Of a DNA stretch of 64,000 nt, positions 1 through 9,018 are shown one piece after another. The notes under the pieces were generated by a model, which was not told the DNA's origin, did not search any database, and saw only the letters and a list, made by a program, of their open reading frames with translations. The translations under genes and the position numbers were made by a program. Each line of letters opens with the position of its first letter. Position 1 is the first letter of the stretch. The DNA is taken from positions 3,177,501 through 3,241,500 of the forward strand of contig NZ_AP028679.1 in the NCBI RefSeq assembly GCF_037076455.1, read 5' to 3'. This DNA is from Desulfoferula mesophila. Its GTDB lineage: Bacteria; Desulfobacterota; Desulfarculia; Desulfarculales; Desulfarculaceae.

Positions 1-1282
<1,282 letters not shown>

Positions 1283-2278
1283 ATGCAAACCTTCGCGCAC
1301 ATCATGACCAAATACCTGCCCCTGTGGGTGGGCCTGGACATCATCTTGGCCATCACGGTGGGCTACCTGTTCCCCGCAGTTTCGGTGCTGGAACATCTGG
1401 TCCCCCTGCTGCTGTTTTTGATGCTCTACCCCATGATGGTGACCCTGCGCATCGAGGAGGTGGGCAACGCCCTGAAGCACCCCAAGCTCTTGGCAACGGC
1501 CATGGTGCTCAACTTCGCGGTCACCCCCCTGCTGGGTTGGCTGTGGGGTCATATTTTCTTCAGCGGCACCAACTCCTACCTGACCGCCGGTTTCATCCTC
1601 AAGACCCTAATCCCCGGCAGCGGCATGGTGGCCGCCTGGACCGGGTACGCCCGGGGCAAGGTGGGCTCGGCGCTGGTCATCGTGGCGGTGAGCCTGTTGT
1701 TGTCGCTGGTGATGGTGCCGTTTTGGATGTGGGTGTTGGCCGGGGCCTATGTGACCATCGAGCCGCTGGTCATCTTCCGCGCCATGGGCCTCATCGTGGT
1801 GGCCCCCCTGGTTGCCGGGGTGCTCACCCGGCGCTACGCCGTGCGCCGCTGGGGCCAGGCCAAATTCCAGGAGCGGGCCAAGGTGTTTCCGGTGATCTCC
1901 ACCTGCGCCATGATGCCCATGCTGTTCATCATCGTCTCTTTCCAGGCGGTGATGATCGTCGAAAACCTCTACTGGATGCTCCTGGTGATCGTGGCCATCG
2001 GCACCATGTATCCCCTGCTCTACATGGCGGCCATCGCCTTCGCCAAAATTGGCGGGGTGGACTACGGCGACGCCGTGGCCATGGGCTACAGCGTGACCGC
2101 CAAGGCCCACGCCATCACCATCGGGGTGGCGGCCACCGTTTTCGCGGGCACCCCGGCGGTGCTCCCCGCGGCCGTGGCCCCGGTGATCCAGGTGCCCCTG
2201 ATGCTGGCCATGCTGAAGACCTCGGGCCGGGTGGAGCGCTATTTGAGCCCCCGGGCCGTCCCGGAGCAGGCCGCCTAG
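1283..2278 (+). CDS. ACR3/BASS-superfamily permease, arsenite-efflux-like
   Basis: A 331-residue integral membrane protein of the bile acid:sodium symporter/ACR3 superfamily, with about nine to ten hydrophobic segments spread along the chain. The segment PGSGMVAAWT around residues 113-122 resembles the discontinuous-helix region of ACR3 arsenite permeases, where a conserved Cys normally sits; here no Cys is present at that place, so arsenite extrusion is uncertain and another anion or organic solute is possible. No ArsR, ArsC or other arsenic gene is adjacent. Start ATG 1283 has only a weak GGGCGGGA ribosome-like stretch; ATG 1304 is an alternative. Likely single-gene transcript. Confidence 0.7.
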   Translation: MQTFAHIMTKYLPLWVGLDIILAITVGYLFPAVSVLEHLVPLLLFLMLYPMMVTLRIEEVGNALKHPKLLATAMVLNFAVTPLLGWLWGHIFFSGTNSYLTAGFILKTLIPGSGMVAAWTGYARGKVGSALVIVAVSLLLSLVMVPFWMWVLAGAYVTIEPLVIFRAMGLIVVAPLVAGVLTRRYAVRRWGQAKFQERAKVFPVISTCAMMPMLFIIVSFQAVMIVENLYWMLLVIVAIGTMYPLLYMAAIAFAKIGGVDYGDAVAMGYSVTAKAHAITIGVAATVFAGTPAVLPAAVAPVIQVPLMLAMLKTSGRVERYLSPRAVPEQAA

Positions 2279-2350
2279 GGCCTGGCCAGAACCCACCCCA
2301 TCCCATCAGCTTCCCTCGGCGTTGTTTGAGCCTCGCCAAGCATTCATACT

Positions 2351-2369
2351 GATTAAGTAATAATTAATC
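2351..2369. promoter_or_regulatory. Inverted repeat GATTAA-N7-TTAATC, candidate operator
   Basis: Perfect six-base arms (2351-2356 and 2364-2369) separated by seven A/T-rich bases lie just upstream of the start of the nitroreductase-like gene. In a GC-rich genome such an AT-rich symmetric site directly before a start codon is a plausible regulator-binding site. No cognate regulator is adjacent. Confidence 0.35.
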
Positions 2370-2390
2370 CGGATGCTTGGATGGAAGACA

Positions 2391-3680
2391 ATGAGCGCTC
2401 GAGACTTGCCCCAAGGTTTTCAAGACATGCTTTCCTTCGGCCTGGTGGAGGCCCTGCTAGGCCGCCGCTCACGCCGGTTTTTTATGGGGGCCGAGATCCC
2501 CGACGGGGTCTTTACCTACAAGTCCCGACACCCGGCCGTGCCCCTGTCCGAGCTGGAAAAGCTCCTGGTGGTGGCCGCCTGCGGAGGTAACACCAGTTGG
2601 CACCACCTGATCTACCGGGCCCAGCTTTACGCGCCCCATTTGTCCAATTACGCGGCCGCGGCCGGGGGGCGCACCTTTCCTTCCGCCGCCGGTTTCCACA
2701 CCAGCCAAACCTTTTTCACCGACGACGAGGGGGTGTACCTGCTGGATGCCCGCGATACCCCGCCCTTCGCGGAGCGGGAAAAAGACGGCTCCCTGGACCT
2801 GGAAAGCCTGCTCACCGCCCTGCGCGGCCGCATAAAAAAAATCCAGCCAGGGCGTCTGGGGCTGCCGTCCGAAGTGCCCTTTGTGGAGGCCCACAACACC
2901 TGGGTGGTCAACCACCCCGGCACCCTGCTGGTAATTCCGGTGGGCGATTTGGCCCAACACGTGCTGCTGGGCCTATGCTACATGCTGCAAAACGGCCTGG
3001 TGCTCAGAGACGACGTCAATGGGCGCTCCATTCCGGGCCTCGAGAAATTCAAGCGCCTGGTGGACGTGGATAACTTCTGGCCCCTGACCTTTGTGGAGCA
3101 ATGGTCCCTGGCCGAGCTGACCAGCGAGCTGTCCATGAGCTGTTATGCGGGCAACCTGATGCTCCAGGCCATGGGCCTGGGCGGCTGGATGTTCAACGGC
3201 GTGGACCCCTTCGCGACGCTGGGGGCATCGGGCGATCCCCAGGCTCCGGGCCTGGGCTTCCGCTACGATGAGCACCCGGACTGGCCCTACCCCAACCCCA
3301 CCGGACTGCCGGGGGTCATGGAAGGCTATTGTCCGCCCCACTACCCGGACATGCGCGCGGCGGTGGATGCGCTTTGCGAGCGCAAATTCGGACCGGGCGG
3401 CCCCTTTAACCCCGAAACCCCGGGCCCCTGGAAAAACTCCCCCTTGGTCCGGGGCTCGGCCCAGGTGCATGCCGAGGATTTCCGCGAGTGCGTGGCCCTG
3501 CAGGCCCAGTACGTTCTGGACACCTTCGGCAAGTTCCCGGGGACCGTGCCCTCCATCTTTTTGATCACCTATTTGCAGGCCCATCACCTGGACCTGGAGT
3601 TCTACGACCGCTATTACCAGCCGGGGTCCTACTTAAGAACCCACGCTGAGCACATGCAACGCTGGCATCCCCAGGACTAG
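2391..3680 (+). CDS. Nitroreductase-like uncharacterised protein
   Basis: A 429-residue soluble protein that I recognise only loosely. The N-terminal stretch RRSRRFFMG followed by LSELEKLLVVAACGGNTSW resembles the opening of nitroreductase-family flavoproteins, and a later helix with SYAGNLMLQAMGLGGW-like content (ELSMSCYAGNLMLQAMGLGG around residue 245-265) resembles the family segment that packs on FMN. It is about twice the length of a normal single-domain nitroreductase, so it may be an internally duplicated or extended member. Start: ATG 2391 follows GGATGGAAG; ATG 2373 in frame has no ribosome site. It converges with the MBL hydrolase 11 bases downstream. A specific reaction cannot be assigned. 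Confidence 0.5.
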   Translation: MSARDLPQGFQDMLSFGLVEALLGRRSRRFFMGAEIPDGVFTYKSRHPAVPLSELEKLLVVAACGGNTSWHHLIYRAQLYAPHLSNYAAAAGGRTFPSAAGFHTSQTFFTDDEGVYLLDARDTPPFAEREKDGSLDLESLLTALRGRIKKIQPGRLGLPSEVPFVEAHNTWVVNHPGTLLVIPVGDLAQHVLLGLCYMLQNGLVLRDDVNGRSIPGLEKFKRLVDVDNFWPLTFVEQWSLAELTSELSMSCYAGNLMLQAMGLGGWMFNGVDPFATLGASGDPQAPGLGFRYDEHPDWPYPNPTGLPGVMEGYCPPHYPDMRAAVDALCERKFGPGGPFNPETPGPWKNSPLVRGSAQVHAEDFRECVALQAQYVLDTFGKFPGTVPSIFLITYLQAHHLDLEFYDRYYQPGSYLRTHAEHMQRWHPQD

Positions 3681-3691
3681 ACGCGTCTCGG

Positions 3692-4660
3692 CTACGCCGG
3701 CCCGTAAACCCTGACCCCGTCGCGCTCTTGCCGCAGGGCCTCGCCGCGGTTTTCCAGGTAGCGCAGGTGGGCCATGGCCTCGCCGGTGGCGAACCACTTC
3801 TGGGCCACGGGAAACTCCTCCCAAGTGTCGCACTTGATGTCCCAGCGCATGCGGGCGGCGGTCTCATAGGCGCTGTAGGAGCCGGTGGCCAGGATGCCCT
3901 TGATCTCGGTCAGGCGCTGGCGGTGGTGTCGGTCCAACTCCTGGGTGCGCGCCCGGCAGTCGGCCACCAGGCTGCGATGGCCGGGCAGGGTCAGGCGCAC
4001 CGGAAGCTCGGCCACCCGCGCCAGGCTCTTCAGGTAGTCGGCCAGGGGATCGTAGTCGTCTTTCCAGCATTGGATGTTGGGGGTGATGTCCCCCAGCACG
4101 TGGTCCCCGGCCAACAGGATGCCCCGCTGTTCCTCCCACAGGCAGGTGTGGCCCAGGGTGTGGCCGGGGGTTACCAGACAGGTGAAATCGTACTCACCCA
4201 CCGTCAGGTGGTCGCCGTCGCTGATCAGGCTCAACTGGGGCACCCACTCGGAGCCGTACTTGTAGCCGGGGTGGTTGTTGAGGGCAGCCACCAGTTCGTC
4301 GCGAGGGAAACCGTTGAGCCCGCCGAAGTTGATCATGGGCTCCCAGCCGGTGTGCGCCTCGATGAGCTCCGCCTCGGGCCGGTTGAAGAACACCCGGCTG
4401 CCCTGGCCCGCCACCTTGGAGGTCAGGGCGAAGTGGTCCGCGTGCAAATGGGTGATGAAAAAATCGGTGCGCCCCAGGTCCAGGCCCAACTCACCCATGG
4501 CCCCGGTCATGGCCGCCTCGCACTCGGGGCGGTTCAGGCCGGTGTCCACGATGAGGTTGCGCGGCTGGCCCAGGATGAAATAGGAGTTGAGGTACTTCAG
4601 AGGGCTGCCCGGCAGGGGTATCTGCACCCGGAAAAGACGCGGCGCTACTTCTTCCAGCAT
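3692..4660 (-). CDS. MBL-fold metallo-hydrolase
   Basis: A 322-residue metallo-beta-lactamase-fold hydrolase. The zinc-binding motif HLHADH lies near residue 91-96, a second ligand region GHTLGHT near 168-174, and GDHVLGD near 187, matching the HxHxDH, His and Asp ligands of the family. After the catalytic domain comes an all-helical C-terminal region of about 90 residues like the winged-helix tail of LACTB2-type hydrolases. The substrate is unknown; thioesters, lactones or RNA ends are handled by relatives. It is divergent from the IclR regulator across 219 bases, so it may be that regulator's target. Start ATG 4660 follows a short leader. Confidence 0.85.
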   Translation of the reverse strand: MLEEVAPRLFRVQIPLPGSPLKYLNSYFILGQPRNLIVDTGLNRPECEAAMTGAMGELGLDLGRTDFFITHLHADHFALTSKVAGQGSRVFFNRPEAELIEAHTGWEPMINFGGLNGFPRDELVAALNNHPGYKYGSEWVPQLSLISDGDHLTVGEYDFTCLVTPGHTLGHTCLWEEQRGILLAGDHVLGDITPNIQCWKDDYDPLADYLKSLARVAELPVRLTLPGHRSLVADCRARTQELDRHHRQRLTEIKGILATGSYSAYETAARMRWDIKCDTWEEFPVAQKWFATGEAMAHLRYLENRGEALRQERDGVRVYGPA

Positions 4661-4823
4661 GGCGGCTCACAATCGATGGGCCCCGGAGGGCGCGTTGGAC
4701 AACCTGGGCAAGTGGGGCTAGAGGATATATATACGCCATGCCCCGCCTCCGCCAAAGAGTATTCACGCCCTATTCCCCCGGCCGCCCGGCCACCGAGCGA
4801 GAAAAACGGGCTTGCGGCCTCGC

Positions 4824-4852
4824 TTGACACCGACCGGGCAAAATTCTAGAGT
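4824..4852 (+). promoter_or_regulatory. Sigma-70-type promoter for the IclR gene
   Basis: TTGACA at 4824-4829 and TAGAGT at 4847-4852 are separated by 17 bases, giving a perfect -35 and a four-of-six -10. The predicted start lies about 20 bases before the ribosome site GGGAG (4864-4868) of the regulator gene. Confidence 0.6.
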
Positions 4853-4879
4853 TAACGCCATACGGGAGCAGATACCGCA

Positions 4880-5665
4880 TTGAGTAACATTCAGCTCATA
4901 AAATCCGTGGCCAAGGGTTTCACCCTGCTGGAGCTCCTGGTGCGCTCGCCCGACCCCCTCACCCTGACCCAGATCGCCCAGGCCCTGGGGCACACCAAGA
5001 CCAGCGCCCAGCGCCTGATCAACACCCTGTTGGACCTGGGCTATCTCAAGCGCATCGAGGGCAAGCGTTACGTGCCGGGCAACAAGGTGCTGTCGCTGAG
5101 CTTCCAGCTTTTGCAAAAGGACAACCTCTACAAGCAGGCCCAGTCTCTGTTGGAGGAGGTTTCCGACCGCCTGGGCTACAGCGTGACCCTGAGCGTGTTG
5201 GAGGGCTCGGAGATCCTGGTGATCTACCGCAAGGAAAGGGCCCGCTACCTGCCCTACGCCATCTACACCGGCTCCAAGCTGCCGCCCCATTGCTCGGCCA
5301 CCGGCAAGGCGCTCCTGGCCGGCTTGCCGCCGGAAAAGCTGGAGCCCCTGCTGAAAGGCCTGCGCCTGACCAAGGTTACCCCCAAGACCATCACCGAGGT
5401 GGACGAGCTTCGCCAGGAGCTGGCCCGCATCAGGAAGCGGGGCTACTCGGTCTCCAACCAGGAGTTCTCCCTGGATCTTTATTCCATCGGGGTGCCCCTG
5501 TTGGACGGCCGCCAGAAGATAGCCGCCGCGGCCGGGCTGTCGGTACCCATCAAGGACAAGAGGGACAAGAAAAAACTCGCCGCCTCCCTGTCCGACTTTC
5601 TGAGCGTGGGGGAGGCCATCTCGCGCGAGCTGGGCTACCAAGGCCCCTATCCGCGCCTGGCCTGA
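4880..5665 (+). CDS. IclR-family transcriptional regulator
   Basis: A 261-residue IclR-type regulator. The N-terminal winged helix (about residues 6-65) contains KGFTLLELL and the recognition region LGHTKTSAQRLINTLLDLGYL. The C-terminal effector domain carries the family's LPPHCSATGKALLA segment near 136-150 and SNQEFSLDLYSIGVPL near 193-208. These proteins sense small aromatic or organic acids and control catabolic operons. Translation starts at TTG 4880 behind GGGAG. It lies between the MBL hydrolase (divergent) and the keto-acid/Liv cluster (same direction), and could control either. Effector not predictable. Confidence 0.93.
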   Translation: MSNIQLIKSVAKGFTLLELLVRSPDPLTLTQIAQALGHTKTSAQRLINTLLDLGYLKRIEGKRYVPGNKVLSLSFQLLQKDNLYKQAQSLLEEVSDRLGYSVTLSVLEGSEILVIYRKERARYLPYAIYTGSKLPPHCSATGKALLAGLPPEKLEPLLKGLRLTKVTPKTITEVDELRQELARIRKRGYSVSNQEFSLDLYSIGVPLLDGRQKIAAAAGLSVPIKDKRDKKKLAASLSDFLSVGEAISRELGYQGPYPRLA

Positions 5666-5773
5666 AACCTGGCCGGAGCAGGCCGAGCGCCTGCGCTTCC
5701 CAGGGCCTTTTCGTCAAAAGCGCCCTTGCGCCGAATGGGGTTGACCGCCCGAGCCGCCCTAGTGTACGTTTGT

Positions 5774-5821
5774 TTTCTAATAGTCAACAAGACTTTCTAA
5801 TCGGGCAACGATAGTCAACAA
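5774..5821. promoter_or_regulatory. Paired direct repeats upstream of XRE-cupin gene
   Basis: TTTCTAAT occurs at 5774-5781 and 5794-5801, and ATAGTCAACAA occurs at 5780-5790 and 5811-5821. The offsets of 20 and 31 bases are close to two and three helical turns, so the copies lie on the same face of the DNA. The site is 60-110 bases before the regulator's start codon, which fits an autoregulatory operator. Confidence 0.4.
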
Positions 5822-5883
5822 CAGATGCGCCAACTTGGTTCGCCCCTTTGCTCAACGAATCACCAGGTTGAGTGGAGCCAGGC

Positions 5884-6462
5884 ATGGCTACCTTTAATGA
5901 GGAACAAATAGGCGCCCGCATCAAGAGCCTGCGCATCGACCGGGATCTCACCCTGGCGGCGGTGGCCGAGAGAACCAATCTCAGCCGCAGCTATCTCTCC
6001 AAGGTGGAAAACTCCAAGAGCGCGCCTCCGGTCTCCACCCTGGCCACCATAGCCGAGGCCCTGGGGGTGCACGTCGCCGACATCTTTGCCGACGACGAGC
6101 CCGCGACCATGGTCACCGTGGTAAGAAGCGAAGAACGCCAGGCCAGCTTTCGCCACGGCGTGGAGGTGGGATACAGCTACGCGCCGCTGGCCCCGGTGTT
6201 TCCCAAGCGCCTGATGGACCCTTACTACATCAGCATCCGGCCCCGCGAGGGAGAGCCCTATGTTTTCCAGCACAAGGGGCACGAGTTGATGCTGATACTC
6301 AGCGGCGAGTTGGAGTTGCACGTCGGAGAGCGGCAACTGGAGTTGCACCCGGGGGATTGCGTTTATTTCGACGCCAGCCTCCCCCACTATGGCTTTGCCT
6401 TGGGCGGCAAACAGGTGGAAGCCATGCTGGTCATCTCCACCGGCCAGGGGCGCTCATCCTGA
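5884..6462 (+). CDS. XRE-family regulator with C-terminal cupin domain
   Basis: A 192-residue two-domain regulator. Residues 8-65 form a lambda-repressor-type helix-turn-helix (IKSLRIDRDLTLAAVAERTN, then LSRSYLSKVE). Residues about 110-190 form a cupin barrel with QHKGHELMLILSGELELHVG and a second motif ending in HPGDCVYFDASLPHYG; the His and Glu pattern suits small-molecule or metal binding. Relatives control amino-acid, polyamine or keto-acid catabolism. ATG 5884 is preferred because GGAG ends six bases upstream; a GTG 12 bases earlier lies on top of that site. It is followed by the keto-acid cleavage gene 76 bases on and probably heads or controls that operon. Confidence 0.9.
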   Translation: MATFNEEQIGARIKSLRIDRDLTLAAVAERTNLSRSYLSKVENSKSAPPVSTLATIAEALGVHVADIFADDEPATMVTVVRSEERQASFRHGVEVGYSYAPLAPVFPKRLMDPYYISIRPREGEPYVFQHKGHELMLILSGELELHVGERQLELHPGDCVYFDASLPHYGFALGGKQVEAMLVISTGQGRSS

Positions 6463-6538
6463 AGCCGGTTCTCCACGAACCTCGACTTGAAATTAGAGCC
6501 CTTGGCAAAGGGCCTTGCGGAGCGAAAGGAATTACGCT

Positions 6539-7453
6539 GTGGAAAAGCTGATCATCACCGCGGCCATTACCGGCGGCGCCTCCCCGGATAGCAACCCCAA
6601 CCTTCCCAAGACCCCCGCCGAGCAGGCCCAGGCCACCATCGACGTGTACAACGCGGGAGCCTCGGTGGTGCACATTCACGCGCGCAACCCCGAGACCGGA
6701 CGGGGCGAGCAGAGGTCCGAGTGGCTGGAGCAGGCCATCCTGCCCATCCGCGAGAAAACCGACATCATCGTCAACGTCAGCACCGGCGGCTCCGGGCGCC
6801 GCTGCGACGGGGATCATCTCTACGAAAAAATGCCTCTGGAGAGCGTGGAAGGCCGCCTGGCGGTGGTGCCGGAGCTGTGTAAAAACCCGGCCGCCGCGCC
6901 GGAGTTGGCCTCCTTCAACGCGGGCTCTCCGGTGATCGACATCTACAGCGCCAGCAAAAAGGACTACATGCTCAAATTCGTCATGGTGCACTCCTTTCCG
7001 GACATGGTGCACATGGCCGAAACCATGAAGTCCTGCGGGGTCAAGCCCGAGCTGGAGTGCTACGACGTGGGCATGATCAACAACGCCGTGCACCTGGCCG
7101 AGTTGGGCCACCTCGAAGAGCCCATGTATTTCCAGTTCGTGCTGGGCGTGTTGGGCCAGATACCGGCCACTCCCGAAAACCTGCTGCACATGGTGCATTG
7201 CCTGCCCAAGGGCTCCCCCTGGTCGGTGTGCGCCATAGGCCTCAACGAGTTCCGCATGGCCGCCATGTCCATGATCATGGGCGGCCACGTGCGGGTGGGC
7301 TTCGAGGACAACCTCTACCTGAGCCCCGGGGTGATGGCCAAGAGCAACGCGGAGCTGGTGGAAAAGGCGGTGCGCATGGCCCGGGAGCTGGGCCGGGAGA
7401 TAGCCACCCCGGAAGAGGCCCGGCAGATTTTGGGCCTGCCGCCCAGGAAATAA
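6539..7453 (+). CDS. Beta-keto acid cleavage enzyme (BKACE/DUF849, Kce-like)
   Basis: A 304-residue TIM-barrel enzyme of the BKACE family. Known members, such as 3-keto-5-aminohexanoate cleavage enzyme, use Zn2+ to split a beta-keto acid with acetyl-CoA, giving acetoacetate and a new CoA thioester. Family marks seen are LIITAAITGG at the N terminus, VHIHARNPETG around residue 41-51 with the metal-binding His pair, IIVNVSTGGSG near 78, and the ECYDVGM segment near 175. GTG 6539 is chosen as start because GAAAGGA precedes it by eight bases and the protein then begins at the conserved strand. The neighbours (Liv importer, acyl-CoA dehydrogenase) suggest that it degrades an imported acid; its side chain specificity is unknown. 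Confidence 0.9.
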   Translation: MEKLIITAAITGGASPDSNPNLPKTPAEQAQATIDVYNAGASVVHIHARNPETGRGEQRSEWLEQAILPIREKTDIIVNVSTGGSGRRCDGDHLYEKMPLESVEGRLAVVPELCKNPAAAPELASFNAGSPVIDIYSASKKDYMLKFVMVHSFPDMVHMAETMKSCGVKPELECYDVGMINNAVHLAELGHLEEPMYFQFVLGVLGQIPATPENLLHMVHCLPKGSPWSVCAIGLNEFRMAAMSMIMGGHVRVGFEDNLYLSPGVMAKSNAELVEKAVRMARELGREIATPEEARQILGLPPRK

Positions 7454-7474
7454 CCGGACAGGCGGGAAGCGAGC

Positions 7475-8224
7475 ATGGACGACCAGGTGGTCTTGGAGGC
7501 CAGGGGCCTCAGCAAAAATTTCGGCGCCTTGCAGGTCATCAACGACGTGAACCTGCAGGTGCGCCGCGGGGCCATCCATTCCATAATCGGGCCCAACGGG
7601 GCGGGCAAGACCACCCTGTTCAACCTGCTTACCGGATTCTTGAAGGCCAGCTCCGGCCGGGTGATCTACCAGGGCAAGGACATAACCGACCTGCCGCCCT
7701 TCAAGGTGGCCAGGATGGGCATGGCCCGCTCGTTTCAGATCACCAGCGTCTTTCCCGAGCTTACGGTGCATGAAAACGTGCGGGTATCGGCCCAGGCCAC
7801 CCAGGCGCACCACTACAACTTCATGATGAACTACAAACGCCTCAAGCAGGCCGAGACCAAGGCCGACGCCGTTTTGGCCAGCATAGGCCTTTACGAGCAA
7901 CGCGACCAGCTTTGCAAGAACCTCTCTTACGGCGACCGCCGGGTGCTGGATATCGGCATATCCCAGGCCACCGAACCCCAACTGGTCCTTTTGGACGAGC
8001 CCCTGGCCGGGCTCCAGGCCGCCGACCACGAGCGCCTGGTGGGCCTGATCGAGGACATGGCCCACTCCATGACCGTGGTGCTCATCGACCACAACATCGA
8101 CATCGTGACCTCCGTTTCCCACGTGATCACGGTGCTCAACCAAGGCCAGGTCATCGCCGAGGGGACGCCGGAAGAGGTCAAGGGCAACCCGAAGGTGCAA
8201 GAAGCCTACCTGGGGGGAGTATGA
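7475..8224 (+). CDS. livG: Branched-chain-type ABC transporter ATPase (LivG-like)
   Basis: A 249-residue ABC ATPase of the LivG type, one of two ATPases powering a high-affinity importer for amino acids or related organic acids. Walker A is GPNGAGKTT near residue 38, the signature is LSYGDRR near 149, and Walker B is LVLLDEP near 170, followed by the LivG-typical LAGL and the H-loop region IDHNID. It lies 21 bases after the keto-acid cleavage gene and its stop overlaps the start of livF (ATGA), indicating translational coupling. Confidence 0.93.
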   Translation: MDDQVVLEARGLSKNFGALQVINDVNLQVRRGAIHSIIGPNGAGKTTLFNLLTGFLKASSGRVIYQGKDITDLPPFKVARMGMARSFQITSVFPELTVHENVRVSAQATQAHHYNFMMNYKRLKQAETKADAVLASIGLYEQRDQLCKNLSYGDRRVLDIGISQATEPQLVLLDEPLAGLQAADHERLVGLIEDMAHSMTVVLIDHNIDIVTSVSHVITVLNQGQVIAEGTPEEVKGNPKVQEAYLGGV

Positions 8225-8922
8225 CGCTTCTCCGACTGGAAGAGGTGCACGCGGCCTACGACGAGAGCCAGGTGCTCACCGGAGTCTCCCTGGAGATAGC
8301 CAAGGGCGAGCTGGTCACCCTGTTGGGCCGCAACGGCGCCGGCAAGACCACCACCCTGCGCACCATCATGGGCCTGCTGCCCCCCCTGTCCGGCCGCATC
8401 AGCTTCAAGGGCCAACAGATCAGCGGCTTGGTGCCCAACCGCATAGCCAAGCTGGGGGTGGGCTACGTGCCCGAGGAACGGGGCATCTTCCCCAGCCTCA
8501 CGGTCTCGGAGAACCTGATGTTCCCCAGTTGGGGCCGGGGCGAGACCGGCTGGAGCCTGGAGCGCATCTATCACTTTTTCCCCAGGCTGCACGAAAGGGC
8601 CGCGCACAAGGGCTCCCAGCTCAGCGGCGGCGAGCAGCAGATGCTGGCCATCGCCCGCATCCTCAGGGCCAAGATGGACCTGCTGCTTCTGGACGAGCCC
8701 ACCGAGGGCCTGGCCCCTCTGCTGGTGGAGACCATCGGCACCATTCTCAAGGAAATAAAGGCCTCCGGCCTCACGGTGCTATTGGTGGAGCAGAACACCC
8801 GCTTCGCCTGTCAGATAGCCGAGAGGCACCACATACTTTACGGCGGAAGAATCGTGCACACTTGCAGCAATGATGAATTCATGCGCGATATGGATATTCA
8901 GCACAAATATTTGGGAGTTTGA
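8221..8922 (+). CDS. livF: Branched-chain-type ABC transporter ATPase (LivF-like)
   Basis: A 233-residue LivF-type ABC ATPase, the second nucleotide-binding subunit of the importer. Walker A is GRNGAGKTTT near residue 37, the signature LSGGEQQ near 136, and Walker B LLLLDEPTEGLAP near 156, the last a hallmark of LivF. The start ATG 8221 overlaps the stop of livG by four bases; upstream in-frame codons lie inside livG and are ignored. The gene is followed by the binding-protein gene after a 96-base gap. Confidence 0.93.
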   Translation: MTLLRLEEVHAAYDESQVLTGVSLEIAKGELVTLLGRNGAGKTTTLRTIMGLLPPLSGRISFKGQQISGLVPNRIAKLGVGYVPEERGIFPSLTVSENLMFPSWGRGETGWSLERIYHFFPRLHERAAHKGSQLSGGEQQMLAIARILRAKMDLLLLDEPTEGLAPLLVETIGTILKEIKASGLTVLLVEQNTRFACQIAERHHILYGGRIVHTCSNDEFMRDMDIQHKYLGV

Positions 8923-9018
8923 AACGCCCTTTGGACCCGCACATCCTTTGGGCGCGCGCCCGACAGCCCGCGCCGGAAGACCCGAGGGGCAAGCTGGTTG
9001 CAAGAAAGGAAAAGTGAG

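Noticed and set aside
1283-2278. Calling the permease an arsenite pump (acr3)
   Set aside because: The conserved cysteine region is altered and no arsenic genes are adjacent, so only the superfamily is claimed.
8950-8961. Palindrome GGGCGCGCGCCC
   Set aside because: It has no loop and such GC runs are expected by chance in this GC-rich sequence.
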